From assembly GCA_003349885.1 (NCBI GenBank), contig QFXC01000007.1:519125-583124 (forward strand): a stretch of DNA of 64,000 nt, given 5' to 3'. Under the pieces are notes generated by a model. The model was given only the letters and a program-made list of their open reading frames with translations, was not told the DNA's origin and did no database searches. The translations under genes and the position numbers were made by a program. Below are positions 17,191 to 27,803 of this stretch, in pieces (positions within the stretch are counted from its first letter, which is position 1; each line of letters starts with the position of its first letter). The stretch is from an endosymbiont of Galathealinum brachiosum (GTDB lineage: Bacteria; Pseudomonadota; Gammaproteobacteria; SZUA-229).

Positions 17191-18147
17191 CTAGTACTTT
17201 TTAATAGTTCTTTCAGACAGAATCAACCAGTTATCCTGCAGTTTATGCATATACATCTGCTTCAGAACCCTGTCACTATATGTTTCAGAGCGATAATTCT
17301 GCATAAACTCAACAAGCACATACTCATCATTCGGCTCAATAAATACTCTTAACTTTTCAATTTGTATATTCACGCCTTTGGTAAACTTGAGGCGTGCACG
17401 ACGAATATTCTTCCACTCTGCATAGGATTTTCGTGCATCTGAAGGCAAAAAATCATTAGAATAAGACTGTATATATGACTTAAAATCACCCATTGACCAT
17501 GCCTGAGACCAGACAGATAGTTGCCGCTTAATATGATTATTTATACTTCCCTGTTCAGTTTGCTGCGGCGCTGATTCAATTTGAATTTCAGGCTGAGTTT
17601 TTTCAACTATTACTTCTTTTACAATAATTCTTTCAACTGGCTTTTCTATAATTTTTTCAACAATTATTACAGGTTGATAAATTTCCTGAATAAGCTCAAG
17701 TTCAGGCATATCAATTCGTTGTTCAGACCCTAACGCTTTATCATAAGCCTGTGTAGCCAGATAATTATATAACTGAGATCTATTATTTTGAGTAACACGA
17801 TAACCAGGAGAACCACTTACCGCTTGTTCAAGTATTTTTTTCGCTTCATCAATACGACCGGTTTTAAGCAATAAAATAGCCAGATTATTGCCGGGCTCAG
17901 GCCACTGTTGATTACGTTTTAATAAATCACGATAAATGGTTTCAGCCTGAACCCATTGCTGTTGAGAGTAAAGACTTACGGCTTTCTCAAACAATTTTTT
18001 ATCACTATTTATCGTTTGTATTTCTGTATCATTAGCGACAGCCACCACTGAGAACAAAGACAGCGGTAAGACCATTAATAAAAAAATACACCGTAATTTT
18101 TGCTGAAAAATTTTATAATCCATAAAAAATAATTTAACCTGAATCAC
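17191..18147 (-). CDS. Periplasmic TPR protein with NTF2-like C-terminal domain
   Basis: About 318 aa. An N-terminal hydrophobic signal or anchor (CIFLLMVLPLSLFSVVAVA) precedes TPR-like repeats (LFEKAVSLYSQQQWVQAETIYRDLL, PGNNLAILLLKTGRIDEAKKIL), a Val/Glu/Lys-rich linker at about 160-190 (PVIIVEKIIEKPVERIIVKE), and an NTF2/SnoaL-like domain (VWSQAWSMGDFKSYIQSYS, LQDNWLILSERTIKKY). The start is uncertain: GTG at 18147 or ATG at 18123, neither with a good ribosome site. It begins 15 bp after purF and precedes the L,D-transpeptidase, which shares its C-terminal domain type. Confidence 0.75.
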   Translation of the reverse strand: MIQVKLFFMDYKIFQQKLRCIFLLMVLPLSLFSVVAVANDTEIQTINSDKKLFEKAVSLYSQQQWVQAETIYRDLLKRNQQWPEPGNNLAILLLKTGRIDEAKKILEQAVSGSPGYRVTQNNRSQLYNYLATQAYDKALGSEQRIDMPELELIQEIYQPVIIVEKIIEKPVERIIVKEVIVEKTQPEIQIESAPQQTEQGSINNHIKRQLSVWSQAWSMGDFKSYIQSYSNDFLPSDARKSYAEWKNIRRARLKFTKGVNIQIEKLRVFIEPNDEYVLVEFMQNYRSETYSDRVLKQMYMHKLQDNWLILSERTIKKY

Positions 18148-18161
18148 CTCAGGCTGAAATG

Positions 18162-19676
18162 TTATTGGTTGCTGTATAAGTCAATTCCAGCCAGATTATC
18201 TGCATGCTCACGTTTAGCCTTAGCAGCATCAGAACGCATATCTTCAAGGTGCTGCAGATAAGCCTGGTCTATATCACCTGTAACATACTCACCGTTAAAA
18301 CATGAGCTATCAAAGTTATCAATCTTTTCATTACCCTGTTTAACAGCATGAATTAAATCATCAAGATCCTGATAGATTAACCAGTCTGCACCTATTTCTT
18401 TAGTTATTGCATCAATATCGCGACCATCAGCCACAAACTCTTTTGGTGAAGGCATATCAATACCGTAAACATTTGGATGCCTTACCGGGGGCGCTGCCGA
18501 TGCCATATATACATTTTTTGCACCCGCATCTCTGGCCATTTGAATAATTTGTTTTGAAGTCGTTCCACGCACAATTGAATCATCGACTAACAGAACATTT
18601 TTATCTTTAAACTCAAGATCTATTGCATTAAGTTTCTGACGCACCGATTTTTTACGTTGTGTTTGTCCGGGCATAATAAATGTACGGCCAATATATCTAT
18701 TTTTAATAAAACCTTCTCGATACTTAACGCCCAGATGATAAGCCACATCCAGTGCAGAAGTCCTGCTTGTATCAGGAATTGGAATAACAACATCAATATC
18801 ATGCTTGGGTCTTTCACGTAATATTTTTTGAACCAGTGTTGTACCCATGCGTAAACGTGCTTTATAAACCGAAATATCATCAATAATAGAATCCGGACGG
18901 GCAAAATACACATATTCAAATATACAGGGTGTACTTTTCGGATTCTCAGCGCATTGCTGGTTAAACAAGTTACCCTCTATATCAATATAAATCGCTTCAC
19001 CCGGCAACAGATCACGCACCAGCTCAAAACCAAGCGCATGTAATGCCACACTCTCGGAAGCGACCATATATTCAGTGCCTGACTCTGTTTCACGTTTTCC
19101 ATAACATACCGGACGAATACCATTAGGATCTCTGAACGCCAGAATACCTTTACCAACAATCGTGGCAACAACCGCATAACCGCCAAGACAACGTTGATGT
19201 ACTGCCGTAATAGCTTTAAATATTTCTTTCGACGTAACCTGTAATTTATTTAACGCCTGCAGCTCATGAGCAAAAATATTTAACAAAATCTCAGAATCAG
19301 ATTCGGTATTAATATGGCGCATATCGTCTTTATATAACTGTGCTTTTAACGTTTCTGCATTTGTCAGATTACCATTATGCGCCATGGCAATACCATATGG
19401 AGAGTTCACATAAAATGGCTGAGATTCTGCTGCAGATGAACAACCAGCAGTCGGATAACGCACATGACCTATACCCATATTACCGGCTAACTGAACCATG
19501 CTATCCGAATTAAAAACATCACTTACCAGTCCATTACTTTTACGTAAATGAAATTTATTCCCTTCACTGGTTACAATGCCAGCAGCATCCTGCCCACGGT
19601 GCTGCAATATGATTAACGCATCATATAACAACTGATTAACAGGACTTCGGCTAAAAATACCGACTATACCGCACAT
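18162..19676 (-). CDS. purF: Amidophosphoribosyltransferase
   Basis: A 504-aa enzyme making phosphoribosylamine from PRPP and glutamine, the first step of purine synthesis. The Ntn glutaminase domain begins MCGIVGIF, with Cys2 as nucleophile after Met removal. The phosphoribosyltransferase domain carries the PRPP loop [18 protein letters not shown]. Length is normal. It follows cvpA by 89 bp, the standard gammaproteobacterial pair. Confidence 0.98.
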   Translation of the reverse strand: MCGIVGIFSRSPVNQLLYDALIILQHRGQDAAGIVTSEGNKFHLRKSNGLVSDVFNSDSMVQLAGNMGIGHVRYPTAGCSSAAESQPFYVNSPYGIAMAHNGNLTNAETLKAQLYKDDMRHINTESDSEILLNIFAHELQALNKLQVTSKEIFKAITAVHQRCLGGYAVVATIVGKGILAFRDPNGIRPVCYGKRETESGTEYMVASESVALHALGFELVRDLLPGEAIYIDIEGNLFNQQCAENPKSTPCIFEYVYFARPDSIIDDISVYKARLRMGTTLVQKILRERPKHDIDVVIPIPDTSRTSALDVAYHLGVKYREGFIKNRYIGRTFIMPGQTQRKKSVRQKLNAIDLEFKDKNVLLVDDSIVRGTTSKQIIQMARDAGAKNVYMASAAPPVRHPNVYGIDMPSPKEFVADGRDIDAITKEIGADWLIYQDLDDLIHAVKQGNEKIDNFDSSCFNGEYVTGDIDQAYLQHLEDMRSDAAKAKREHADNLAGIDLYSNQ

Positions 19677-19765
19677 AAAAACCTCAACAGCAAAAATGCT
19701 AAAAATTAGAGCAGAAAATAAACATCAGGACATTTCCATAACATAAACAATTACAGACGTTATCC

Positions 19766-20254
19766 TTAATAAGAGAAGTACTTTGCAACATCATCAGGTA
19801 AATAAGCCTGCAACGACATTGCCAGAGTTTCAAACCTTTCAATCAACAACGATGACTGCCACCAGTCATAACTGGGCGCATTTGTTAAACCCGCTATAAA
19901 AACCAGCGCAATAACAATAAGCAGTCCTAACGAACCACCTATAACCAGTCCAAGCACCCGATCAAGACCACTTAAACCGGTTTTACTAACAAACTGTCGT
20001 ACCAGAAAACTGACAACCGCTCCAACCATAATAGTTAGAACAAATAATATTCCCATTGCTGCAGCCAGCCTCATGGGGGGCGAATCGATAGATGTCAGCA
20101 TCGATGCCGCCAGATTAGGTGCAAAACTAAAAGATATAGTACTTGCTGCTAACCAGGTGCCTAAAGCAATGGCTATTTTCACAAAGCCCCAGACCAGCCC
20201 AAGCACAAGTAATACTGCAATGATGGTCACTATTCCAAAATCTACAAGGGTCAT
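19766..20254 (-). CDS. cvpA: Colicin V production family membrane protein CvpA
   Basis: A 162-aa inner-membrane protein with four hydrophobic segments (IVTIIAVLLVLGLVWGFVKIA, LAAAMGILFVLTIMVGAVVSFLV, RVLGLVIGGSLGLLIVIALVFIA among them). CvpA is required for colicin V secretion in E. coli; its general role is poorly defined. The typical FxxxxGLDRVLGxxxG signature is present. Located between the SPOR protein and purF as usual. Confidence 0.93.
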   Translation of the reverse strand: MTLVDFGIVTIIAVLLVLGLVWGFVKIAIALGTWLAASTISFSFAPNLAASMLTSIDSPPMRLAAAMGILFVLTIMVGAVVSFLVRQFVSKTGLSGLDRVLGLVIGGSLGLLIVIALVFIAGLTNAPSYDWWQSSLLIERFETLAMSLQAYLPDDVAKYFSY

Positions 20255-20306
20255 TCCATCATTCCTGAATTCAAAACCATAATAATACCAAGTTGAGTAA
20301 TTATCA

Positions 20307-20765
20307 TCACGGGTGCTGCACCAGCATCCCGGATAATTTCTCTTTTTTGACTAACTCAGCTTTAAGTTTTTCAAGCTGCTGTTTGTCGAGTTCCGGTCCA
20401 ATTCTTACCCTGTAAACACTACGATCTGGTTTTTTCAGCACATCAACATAACTCGCATAACCTTTTGCTCTGAGCCTGTCTCGCATGACTTTAGCATTTG
20501 CCTCCTTCGAAAAGCTACCGAGTTGTAATGCCCAGGCATGCACCGTCGATTCTTCTGACTTTATACGCTTGTTAATCGTTAATGCAGAGTCAGTACTCTC
20601 CATATAATCGGAAATAGGCTTAAATTGCGGTTTATCCGGGATGTCTATCTTATTGCTGTAACGTGATTTATGGCCTGCGCCATCAAGCCATTCCGGTACT
20701 AAAATAACCAGAAATGCGGCTAATACAACTGCACCAATAATTCGTTTACGAAGTTTTCTATCCAA
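20307..20765 (-). CDS. DedD-like SPOR-domain cell-division protein
   Basis: 152 aa. A short cytoplasmic basic N terminus (DRKLRKR), one membrane helix (IIGAVVLAAFLVILVPEWL), a linker, and a C-terminal SPOR domain from about residue 75 (HAWALQLGSFSKEANAKVMRDRLRAKGYASYV...YRVRIGPELDKQQ). SPOR domains bind denuded septal glycan. The start codon is TTG with GGAAC upstream; no ATG fits. It matches DedD in layout and in position next to folC. Confidence 0.88.
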   Translation of the reverse strand: MDRKLRKRIIGAVVLAAFLVILVPEWLDGAGHKSRYSNKIDIPDKPQFKPISDYMESTDSALTINKRIKSEESTVHAWALQLGSFSKEANAKVMRDRLRAKGYASYVDVLKKPDRSVYRVRIGPELDKQQLEKLKAELVKKEKLSGMLVQHP

Positions 20766-20786
20766 TCCTGTTCCAGAAATTAATTG

Positions 20787-22064
20787 TCACTGTAGAGATT
20801 TAAAATATTCCGTCGCTTCAGAAACCGTATAAAACGAACCAAACACGATAATACGATCGTTTTCAGCCGCTAAAGTTCTTGCTTTTACACAAGCATCAGT
20901 CACATTTTCACAAACAGAGAGTTTAACATCTGATTGCACGTCACGCACCGCCTGCGCCATGTTTTTTGAGCTCATTCCACGAGCAACCTGAAGACCGGCA
21001 CTAATCCACTGATCAACTTCTGGCAAAACAGCCTGCAGCACTTCTGCAACGGCCTTATCTGCAAGCATGGCAACAACAGCAATGGTTTTACCCGTAACGG
21101 GCATATCATTTAGCACATCATTCAGTACCTGCGCGGACTGTTCATTGTGTGCCACATCAACAACAACCTGTGGACTATCAACAATCTGTTGGTATCGCCC
21201 CGCCAAACGAACTTCTGTCAGACCTTTTGCTATATTCAACTGTTCCGGTTTTTGCTCTATATCGAGAAGAGAAATAGCCATAATAGCGGCAGATGCATTC
21301 TGTAATTGAAAACCGCCACATAATGCAGGCACCGGTAAATCAGACAATTGAAAATCTGCGGCTTTTAACTGCCAGTTAGCTTTAGATAACCCCTGATAAA
21401 GATAATCCATACCAGGGCGAATCAGTTTCACGTTATTTTCTTTAGCATATTCCATTAATGAATCAGGAGGGTTGAAAATACTCACCACTGCCGGATTATG
21501 AGGTCTCATAATCCCGGCTTTTTCCCGGGCAATAACTTCAATATCATCACCCAGCCAGTCAATATGATCTATACCAATGCTACTGATAACCGATACATCC
21601 GCATCTATAACATTAACCGCATCCAGTCGACCACCCAGCCCAACCTCAAGCACGGCCACATCCACATTATATTTTTTGAAAATAACAAATGATGCCAGTG
21701 TACCAAATTCAAAATACGTTAACGCAATATCGCCCCGTACCTTATCAATGACATCAAAAGCTTCACACAATTCATCATCAGGCACCGGTTGTTGATTTAT
21801 GCGAATTCGTTCATTGTATTTAAATAAATGAGGAGAGGTGTAGGTACCAACAACAATACCAGACTGATGTAGTATCGATTCAATAAAAGCTACGGTTGAA
21901 CCTTTACCATTTGTTCCTGCAACGGTGATTACCGGGCAGAAAAAACTAGCTGAAAACGATAATTTTTCTAATACCGCATTAACACGATCAAGCCCTAAAT
22001 CAATTTCTTTTGGATTGAGGGTTTCTTGCCAGTTAAGCCAGTCTTGAAGTTTTTTATAACGCAT
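20787..22064 (-). CDS. folC: Bifunctional folylpolyglutamate/dihydrofolate synthase
   Basis: About 425 aa. An ATP-dependent ligase adding glutamate to dihydropteroate and folates. Mur-ligase motifs: GTNGKGSTVAFIESIL (P-loop), TSPHLFKYNERI, EVGLGGRLDAVNV, SIGIDHIDWLG, VDVAHNEQSA. The start is set at the ATG of MRYKKLQDWLNWQ, which aligns with other FolC N termini; an in-frame GTG 12 bp upstream falls in a repeat element and lacks a ribosome site. Confidence 0.96.
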   Translation of the reverse strand: MRYKKLQDWLNWQETLNPKEIDLGLDRVNAVLEKLSFSASFFCPVITVAGTNGKGSTVAFIESILHQSGIVVGTYTSPHLFKYNERIRINQQPVPDDELCEAFDVIDKVRGDIALTYFEFGTLASFVIFKKYNVDVAVLEVGLGGRLDAVNVIDADVSVISSIGIDHIDWLGDDIEVIAREKAGIMRPHNPAVVSIFNPPDSLMEYAKENNVKLIRPGMDYLYQGLSKANWQLKAADFQLSDLPVPALCGGFQLQNASAAIMAISLLDIEQKPEQLNIAKGLTEVRLAGRYQQIVDSPQVVVDVAHNEQSAQVLNDVLNDMPVTGKTIAVVAMLADKAVAEVLQAVLPEVDQWISAGLQVARGMSSKNMAQAVRDVQSDVKLSVCENVTDACVKARTLAAENDRIIVFGSFYTVSEATEYFKSLQ

Positions 22065-22070
22065 ATTTAT

Positions 22071-22124
22071 TGCCACAGAGACACCAGATTTTAATTTAAC
22101 TCAGTGATCACTGTGGCTCTATGG
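22071..22124. repeat. GCCACAGAG-type inverted repeat, copy 1 (folC-accD gap)
   Basis: GCCACAGAGACAC on the left faces CTGTGGCTCTATGG on the right, an imperfect inverted copy, across about 54 bp. Related sequences lie in the accD-trpA, asd-leuB and leuB-leuD gaps of this window. It fills almost the entire intergenic space between two co-directional genes. Confidence 0.6.
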
Positions 22125-22130
22125 AAAAAT

Positions 22131-23000
22131 TCAGGCTGCTGGTTTGTTTTGCATCATACTTAAAAGATTAGCGATTTTATCACGCATATCACGGCGATCA
22201 ATGATCATATCGATTGCACCATGCTCTAATAAAAATTCACTACGCTGGAAACCTTCCGGTAATGTTTCACGTACAGTTTGCTCTATAACACGAGGACCCG
22301 CAAAACCAATTAACGCATTCGGCTCCCCAACGTTAATATCACCCAGCATAGCCAGACTAGCAGAAACACCGCCCATTGTAGGATCCGTCATAACAGATAT
22401 AAAAGGTATTCCACGTTGAGACATTTTCTGTAATACCGCAGATGTTTTTGACATTTGCATTAATGAAAACAAAGACTCCTGCATACGTGCACCACCTGAA
22501 GCAGAAAAACACACAAGAGGAATATCATTTTCCAGACAGATATTTGCGGCTCTGACGAATTTCTCGCCAACAACCGAACCCATAGAGCCGCCCATAAACT
22601 TAAACTCAAATGCTACTGCAACCAGAGGTATTTTTTTAACCTGCCCCTTCATTGCAATTAATACATCATTTTCACCGGTACTTTTCTGCGACCCGGTAAT
22701 TCGGTCTTTATATTTTTTACTGTCTTTAAACTTTAAAATATCAACCGGTTTCAAATTAGCGGCTATTTCTTCTCGTGGTTCTTCATCGAGAAAGTTTTCC
22801 AGACGTCGCCTTGCATTCATGCGCATATGATGATGACATTTAGGGCATACATCATGATTACGTTCCAGTTCCGCTCGATATAAAACAGCGTTACAGGAGT
22901 TACATTTGGTCCATAAGCCTTCTGGCACAGAACCTTTTTTATCCGCATCACTCGCTTCAGTACGAATACGCGATGGCATTAATTTTTCAAACCAGTTCAT
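22131..23000 (-). CDS. accD: Acetyl-CoA carboxylase carboxyltransferase subunit beta
   Basis: About 289 aa from [14 protein letters not shown], the usual AccD N terminus; AAGG precedes this ATG. An upstream in-frame extension looks spurious. The four-Cys zinc finger ([17 protein letters not shown]) is followed by the carboxyltransferase domain ([46 protein letters not shown]). With AccA it transfers CO2 from carboxybiotin to acetyl-CoA. Located between trpA and folC as in many gammaproteobacteria. Confidence 0.97.
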   Translation of the reverse strand: MNWFEKLMPSRIRTEASDADKKGSVPEGLWTKCNSCNAVLYRAELERNHDVCPKCHHHMRMNARRRLENFLDEEPREEIAANLKPVDILKFKDSKKYKDRITGSQKSTGENDVLIAMKGQVKKIPLVAVAFEFKFMGGSMGSVVGEKFVRAANICLENDIPLVCFSASGGARMQESLFSLMQMSKTSAVLQKMSQRGIPFISVMTDPTMGGVSASLAMLGDINVGEPNALIGFAGPRVIEQTVRETLPEGFQRSEFLLEHGAIDMIIDRRDMRDKIANLLSMMQNKPAA

Positions 23001-23018
23001 ATTATAAAAACCTTTTTT

Positions 23019-23087
23019 GTCACATAGACTCGGAGGCACTGAGTTTATCAAAGTTAATTACATTAACTCTGTGTCTCTGCCTCTTCG
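23019..23087. repeat. GCCACAGAG-type inverted repeat, copy 2 (accD-trpA gap), degenerate
   Basis: TCACATAGACTCGGAGGCAC and ACTCTGTGTCTCTGCCTC form a degenerate version of the same inverted-repeat family. It lies between the accD start and the trpA stop. Weaker than the other copies. Confidence 0.45.
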
Positions 23088-23099
23088 CTTCAATATCTA

Positions 23100-23903
23100 T
23101 TATTTATCCATTGCTGTGCGCATAGACGACAACAACTCACAAACCTGTTGTGAAATCTTTTTCGGATCATCAGCATTCTCTGCAACACGATTAACAATTG
23201 CGCTTCCCACTACAACCGCATCCGAAACAGCAGCAACCTGCGCCGCTGATTGCGCATCGCGTATACCAAAACCCACACCAACCGGTATCGATGTATGAGT
23301 GCGGATTTGACTAACTTTTTCTACCACCGAGTCCACATCTAAATTAGCAGAACCTGTAACACCTTTTAATGATACATAATAAACAAAACCACTGGCCTGT
23401 TTACATATCAATTCCATTCGTTCATCAGTCGTGGTGGGTGCCAGTAAAAAGATCATGTCAATTTCATTAATTTTCAACTGGCTAATTAGATCTGCACCTT
23501 CTTCCGGTGGTAAATCAACCAGTATTAACCCATCAACTCCAGCATCACCTGCAGCACTTGCAAATTTTTCATAACCCATTACTTCTACAGGATTGGTGTA
23601 GCCCATTAAAACAATCGGTGTATCCGCATCTTTAACACGAAACTCTTTCACCATCTGCAAAACATCAGCAAGACTCACATTATGTTTTAATGCACGCTCA
23701 CAGGCTAACTGTATAACAGGGCCTTCTGCCATTGGGTCAGAAAATGGAACACCTAATTCAAGGACACTTGCACCGGCAGCCACCATATCATGCATTAAAT
23801 TCACTGTAACAGACGGATGAGGATCACCTGCCGTTATAAATGGCACTAATGCAGTTTTATCTGCGGCTTTTAAAGCATCAAAACGTGTTTGTAAACGACT
23901 CAC
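23100..23903 (-). CDS. trpA: Tryptophan synthase alpha chain
   Basis: A 267-aa TIM-barrel enzyme cleaving indole-3-glycerol phosphate to indole. Catalytic Glu is in ELGVPFSDP and Asp in [11 protein letters not shown]; phosphate-binding [10 protein letters not shown] is present. It follows trpB by 43 bp. trpC, trpD and trpE are not in the window. Confidence 0.98.
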   Translation of the reverse strand: MSRLQTRFDALKAADKTALVPFITAGDPHPSVTVNLMHDMVAAGASVLELGVPFSDPMAEGPVIQLACERALKHNVSLADVLQMVKEFRVKDADTPIVLMGYTNPVEVMGYEKFASAAGDAGVDGLILVDLPPEEGADLISQLKINEIDMIFLLAPTTTDERMELICKQASGFVYYVSLKGVTGSANLDVDSVVEKVSQIRTHTSIPVGVGFGIRDAQSAAQVAAVSDAVVVGSAIVNRVAENADDPKKISQQVCELLSSMRTAMDK

Positions 23904-23946
23904 AGTTCTACGCTCTCAATCTTAACGGTTATACTGGTATATTGAC

Positions 23947-25164
23947 TCACAATTCAATTCCCTCAATCTCGGCGATAGTGTTTATATCTTTATCACCACG
24001 TCCCGACAGATTAATAATAATGATTTTATCTTTATCCATTGTTTTTGCCAGCTTGGCTCCATATGCCAGGGCATGACTGGATTCCAGAGCAGGGATAATA
24101 CCTTCTGTCAGTGTTAATTCGTGAAATGCCGCAAGCGCTTCCTTATCTGTAATTGCTACGTACTCTGCACGTCCGCAATCTTTTAACCAGGCGTGTTCAG
24201 GGCCAACACCCGGATAATCAAGCCCGGCTGAAACACAATGTGTTTCAATAATCTGGCCGTTATCATCTTCCATTAAATATGTACGATTGCCATGTAGGAC
24301 ACCCGGATTACCTGCGCATAAGGGGGCCGCGTGCCTCGGTGTATCAATACCATCGCCACCACCTTCTACACCAAATATTTTTACGTCTTCATCGCCTAGA
24401 AATGGATGAAATAAACCAATTGCATTAGAGCCACCACCGACACACGCAACCAGTGCATCTGGCAAACGTCCTGCTTTTTCAAGAATTTGTCGTTTAGCTT
24501 CACGACCAATAATAGTTTGGAAATCACGTACCATTTCGGGGTAAGGATGGGGGCCTGCTACGGTGCCAATAATATAAAACGTATTATCTATATTAGTAAC
24601 CCAATCACGCATCGCTTCATTTAAAGCATCTTTAAGGGTTCGTGAACCAGAAGTTACCGGCACTACTTTCGCACCCAGCAGCTTCATTCTATATACATTA
24701 GGCGCCTGACGTTTAACGTCTTCTTCACCCATATACACAATGCATTCCATACCGAAACGTGCCGCCACTGTGGCTGACGCAACACCATGCTGCCCCGCAC
24801 CCGTTTCAGCAATAATACGTGTTTTACCCATGCGTTTAGCCAGCAACCCCTGACCAATCGTATTATTTATTTTATGTGCGCCAGTATGATTTAAATCTTC
24901 ACGCTTCAGGTAAATCTGTGCGCCACCTAACTCTTTAGACCAGCGCTCCGCATGATATAAGGGACTCGGACGGCCCACATAGTCAGCTAGATCTTTATCA
25001 AAAGCTGCCTGAAAATCCTTATCAGTTTTTATTTTTTCATAAGCTTCGCGTAATTCTTCTATTGGCCCCATCAAGGTTTCGGCTACAAATTTACCGCCAT
25101 AAGTACCAAAATGACCACGCTCATCCGGCATGGAATAATAATCTTTACAAATATCTTCACTCAT
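23947..25164 (-). CDS. trpB: Tryptophan synthase beta chain
   Basis: About 405 aa. A PLP enzyme joining indole and serine. The PLP lysine is in HTGAHKINN; substrate-binding GAGQHGVA and the phosphate-binding GGGSNAIG are present. The ATG of [10 protein letters not shown] is 5 nt after the trpF stop, with GGATAGAAAG as ribosome site; a GTG overlapping trpF is less likely. It probably forms one transcript with trpF and trpA. Confidence 0.98.
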   Translation of the reverse strand: MSEDICKDYYSMPDERGHFGTYGGKFVAETLMGPIEELREAYEKIKTDKDFQAAFDKDLADYVGRPSPLYHAERWSKELGGAQIYLKREDLNHTGAHKINNTIGQGLLAKRMGKTRIIAETGAGQHGVASATVAARFGMECIVYMGEEDVKRQAPNVYRMKLLGAKVVPVTSGSRTLKDALNEAMRDWVTNIDNTFYIIGTVAGPHPYPEMVRDFQTIIGREAKRQILEKAGRLPDALVACVGGGSNAIGLFHPFLGDEDVKIFGVEGGGDGIDTPRHAAPLCAGNPGVLHGNRTYLMEDDNGQIIETHCVSAGLDYPGVGPEHAWLKDCGRAEYVAITDKEALAAFHELTLTEGIIPALESSHALAYGAKLAKTMDKDKIIIINLSGRGDKDINTIAEIEGIEL

Positions 25165-25168
25165 CTTT

Positions 25169-25816
25169 CTATCCACAATCGACTCGTTTAACTTCTTTCA
25201 TTAAACGCATCATTAAATCACTGTCTTTTATACCCGGCGCTGATTCAACACCCGAGCTTAAATCAACGGCATAAGGCCTTACCTGGTTTATAGCATCAGC
25301 CACATTATCCGGTTTCAGACCACCCGCCAGAATAATTTTCTGACGTAAATTTTCAGGAATGGTTGACCAGTCAAAAGACTCACCCGTACCACCGGCCTCA
25401 CCTGCACCATGACTATCCAGCAAGACACTTCGAGCGCTGGAGTACTGATCAAACAAAGCCTCTATATCTTCTACACCTTCAATACCCAGCGCTTTTATAT
25501 ATGGTTTTCCAAACGACTCACAAAACTCAACCGATTCATTGCCATGAAACTGAAGACAATCAATATCTACTTCAGCGAGCACCTGCCTGACCAGGCTTTC
25601 TTCCGGGTTTAAAAACAGGGCCACCGGTGTCACAAAGCCGGGCAAAACACGACATATTGCCTTAGCCTGTGTGCTGTTGATATTACGCGAACTTTTGGCA
25701 TAAAAAACCATACCCAGCGCATCAACACCCAGCCGAGCAGCCTCAATAGCATCTTCACTACGAGTAATACCACAAATTTTAACGCGTGTTCTTAAGTGCA
25801 ATGATCTACTGGCCAC
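25169..25816 (-). CDS. trpF: Phosphoribosylanthranilate isomerase
   Basis: About 215 aa. A TIM-barrel isomerase acting before indole-3-glycerol phosphate synthase. Catalytic Cys is in [13 protein letters not shown], catalytic Asp in [14 protein letters not shown], phosphate site [10 protein letters not shown]. The family usually starts close to RTRVKICG; no ATG is in frame, so the start is GTG (25816) or a TTG five codons later, and neither has a clear ribosome site. Confidence 0.96.
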   Translation of the reverse strand: MASRSLHLRTRVKICGITRSEDAIEAARLGVDALGMVFYAKSSRNINSTQAKAICRVLPGFVTPVALFLNPEESLVRQVLAEVDIDCLQFHGNESVEFCESFGKPYIKALGIEGVEDIEALFDQYSSARSVLLDSHGAGEAGGTGESFDWSTIPENLRQKIILAGGLKPDNVADAINQVRPYAVDLSSGVESAPGIKDSDLMMRLMKEVKRVDCG

Positions 25817-25958
25817 ATAAAAAACGGCATTTTAACAGAAATTAGTCTCTAATTTACGAAACATCTCCCATTATTTAAGGTTTTTACGTTGCTAGCACCT
25901 TTCGGCTTGAAAGATAAATTAAATCAGTTCTCAATGACTTACAAATTATATGCAAAAA

Positions 25959-25990
25959 AAAACCAGACCCGATAAACGAGGTCTGGTTTT
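25959..25990 (-). terminator. Rho-independent terminator after the PEP-CTERM-like gene
   Basis: AAAACCAGACC pairs perfectly with GGTCTGGTTTT around a 10-nt loop. On the minus strand the stem is followed by a run of nine T, a textbook terminator 32 bp after the stop codon. It isolates the surface-protein gene from trpF downstream. Confidence 0.9.
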
Positions 25991-26022
25991 TATAGCGCTT
26001 TTAACAAGCCCTAAATATAATA

Positions 26023-26643
26023 TTATTTTGACTTACGGCCAGATGCAAAACCAAAAATAGCAAGCACTCCAGACAGGAACAACCAGATAGCCGCTGGCAC
26101 AGGCACAGCAGAAAGTGAATTCTGAGTTACATGTAACGTATAATTTGAACCAAACGGAATAGCAGCTAAACCACTAAAACGTCCCACTGCAATATAATAA
26201 GTATCAGCTGCAGTTAAGTTGTAATCGATAAAACTGTCATAATGATGTAATGAACCTGATTCAATATTGTAGTCGTCATTCATAGTTAACATATTGAACG
26301 ATGAATCATATAATTCTACCCACGAATCAAATGAACCGCCAAAATCCATACCGTAATCGATATCAAAATAAGCCTGACCCGCTACCGCATTAAAACTAAA
26401 GTAATCTACCGTATCATCACCTGAACCTAAAAGACTGGCATGCAGAGATGATGTAGATATATTAACACCGGTCCCAGTATTTATATCTCTATCAAAGTTA
26501 CTATCAAAATAAACCGAATCTATAAATTGCGCTGTCGCAAATGTATCATTACTCAGGTGTGATTCTGTTAAATATGCCGCCTGTGCACCAGAAGTGAATA
26601 AACTCACTGCAGTAAACACCAAAATTATAAACTTGTTCTTCAT
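26023..26643 (-). CDS. Secreted PPC-like protein with VPxPA-type PEP-CTERM sorting tail
   Basis: 206 aa. Signal peptide (FIILVFTAVSLFTSGAQA-A), then a beta-rich domain of the bacterial pre-peptidase C-terminal kind (SNDTFATAQFID, DTVDYFSFNAVAGQAYFDID, SWVELYDSS, DTYYIAVGRFSG). The C terminus is VPVPAAIWLFLSGVLAIFG followed by ASGRKSK: motif, membrane helix and basic end of the VPLPA/PEP-CTERM class. Family knowledge: the tail is processed by exosortase for export with exopolysaccharide; no exosortase gene is in the window. Single-gene unit with its own terminator, placed between truA and trpF, which are adjacent in Pseudomonas. Confidence 0.85.
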   Translation of the reverse strand: MKNKFIILVFTAVSLFTSGAQAAYLTESHLSNDTFATAQFIDSVYFDSNFDRDINTGTGVNISTSSLHASLLGSGDDTVDYFSFNAVAGQAYFDIDYGMDFGGSFDSWVELYDSSFNMLTMNDDYNIESGSLHHYDSFIDYNLTAADTYYIAVGRFSGLAAIPFGSNYTLHVTQNSLSAVPVPAAIWLFLSGVLAIFGFASGRKSK

Positions 26644-26826
26644 CTTTCCTTGCTCTTATTTTGTAAATATCTAAAAGGAGCATTAAGAGCAACAGCCGTG
26701 CCAAATAAATAATTACTTGAAATTACAACAAGTTAGATAAATTTTATAAAAACAACTTTAAATAACTGTAAGCTAACCCGGCATTTAAGCAAATAATAAT
26801 CTGCTAATCTTTACAGTTTTCCAGCC

Positions 26827-27609
26827 TCAGGCATAACGAGGTAAATTTATAGTGGAAATAATACCCGATTCCTGTGGATAACTAACATTTACCAGATACA
26901 GGCCATCTGCCGGCGCGGTTGGCCCCGCCTGATTACGATCTTTACACCGCATCAAATCTGCCATCCATGAAACCGCTTTTACTTCCTGCCCCACCATAAT
27001 CAATGACCCTACAATGTTTCTTACCATGTGATGCAAAAAAGCATTCGCTTTAATATCGATATAAATATAATCACCTTCACGGCTCACGTTTACCCAGTGA
27101 ACATTTCGCATAGCATGTTCTGCCTGGCAGGCTGATGATCGAAATGAAGTAAAGTCCTGCTCACCCAGTAATGCCTGTGCAGCCTGATGCATTGCCTCTA
27201 CATTAAAGCCCCCATGTTTCCAGGTAACTTTTTTATTTAATACTGCAGGCCGAGCCTGACGATTTAAAATAATATAACGGTACTGTCGAGCTGTTGCGCT
27301 AAAACGAGCACTGAAGTCTTCGGCAACGGGTTGAGCCCAGATTGAAGAAACATCATCCGGTAACTGGGTATTCACACCCATTACCCAGGCTTTTTCCTGA
27401 CGCGGGGAATCACATTCAAAATGAACAACCTGCCCCACAGCGTGCACACCCGTATCAGTGCGGCCAGCACAGACAACCTGCACAGGTTGATTTGCAACGC
27501 TGGACAGAGCGATCTCCACACATTCCTGAACCGTACGCGTACCGTGCTTTTGCATTTGCCAACCAGCAAATTTACTACCATCGTATTCTATGCCTAGTGC
27601 AAATTTCAT
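26827..27609 (-). CDS. truA: tRNA pseudouridine(38-40) synthase
   Basis: 260 aa. Makes pseudouridine at positions 38-40 of tRNA. Catalytic Asp is in CAGRTDTGVHAVGQVVHF; also EYDGSKFAGWQMQ, ARQYRYIILN and FLHHMVRNIVGSL. Length is standard. It lies downstream of fimV as in Pseudomonas, but a terminator separates the two. Confidence 0.97.
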   Translation of the reverse strand: MKFALGIEYDGSKFAGWQMQKHGTRTVQECVEIALSSVANQPVQVVCAGRTDTGVHAVGQVVHFECDSPRQEKAWVMGVNTQLPDDVSSIWAQPVAEDFSARFSATARQYRYIILNRQARPAVLNKKVTWKHGGFNVEAMHQAAQALLGEQDFTSFRSSACQAEHAMRNVHWVNVSREGDYIYIDIKANAFLHHMVRNIVGSLIMVGQEVKAVSWMADLMRCKDRNQAGPTAPADGLYLVNVSYPQESGIISTINLPRYA

Positions 27610-27750
27610 GTATGTGTACTCTGTTATATTCTGCTATTACTCTGTTATAGAACTTACTCAGATTAATTCACTGATATACCTTCACAGTGCAAATAATCCG
27701 CTGCTATATTAAACCGAAAACGTCCACTCCCGGTTAATAGCAGACAACAA

Positions 27751-27782
27751 AAAACGGCATCGATGTAAACCGATGCCGTTTT
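27751..27782 (-). terminator. Rho-independent terminator after fimV
   Basis: AAAACGGCATCG pairs perfectly with CGATGCCGTTTT around 8 nt. Read on the minus strand the stem ends in a T-run, 22 bp after the fimV stop. Confidence 0.88.
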
Positions 27783-27803
27783 ATTTTCCTGTCAGGTAAT
27801 CAA

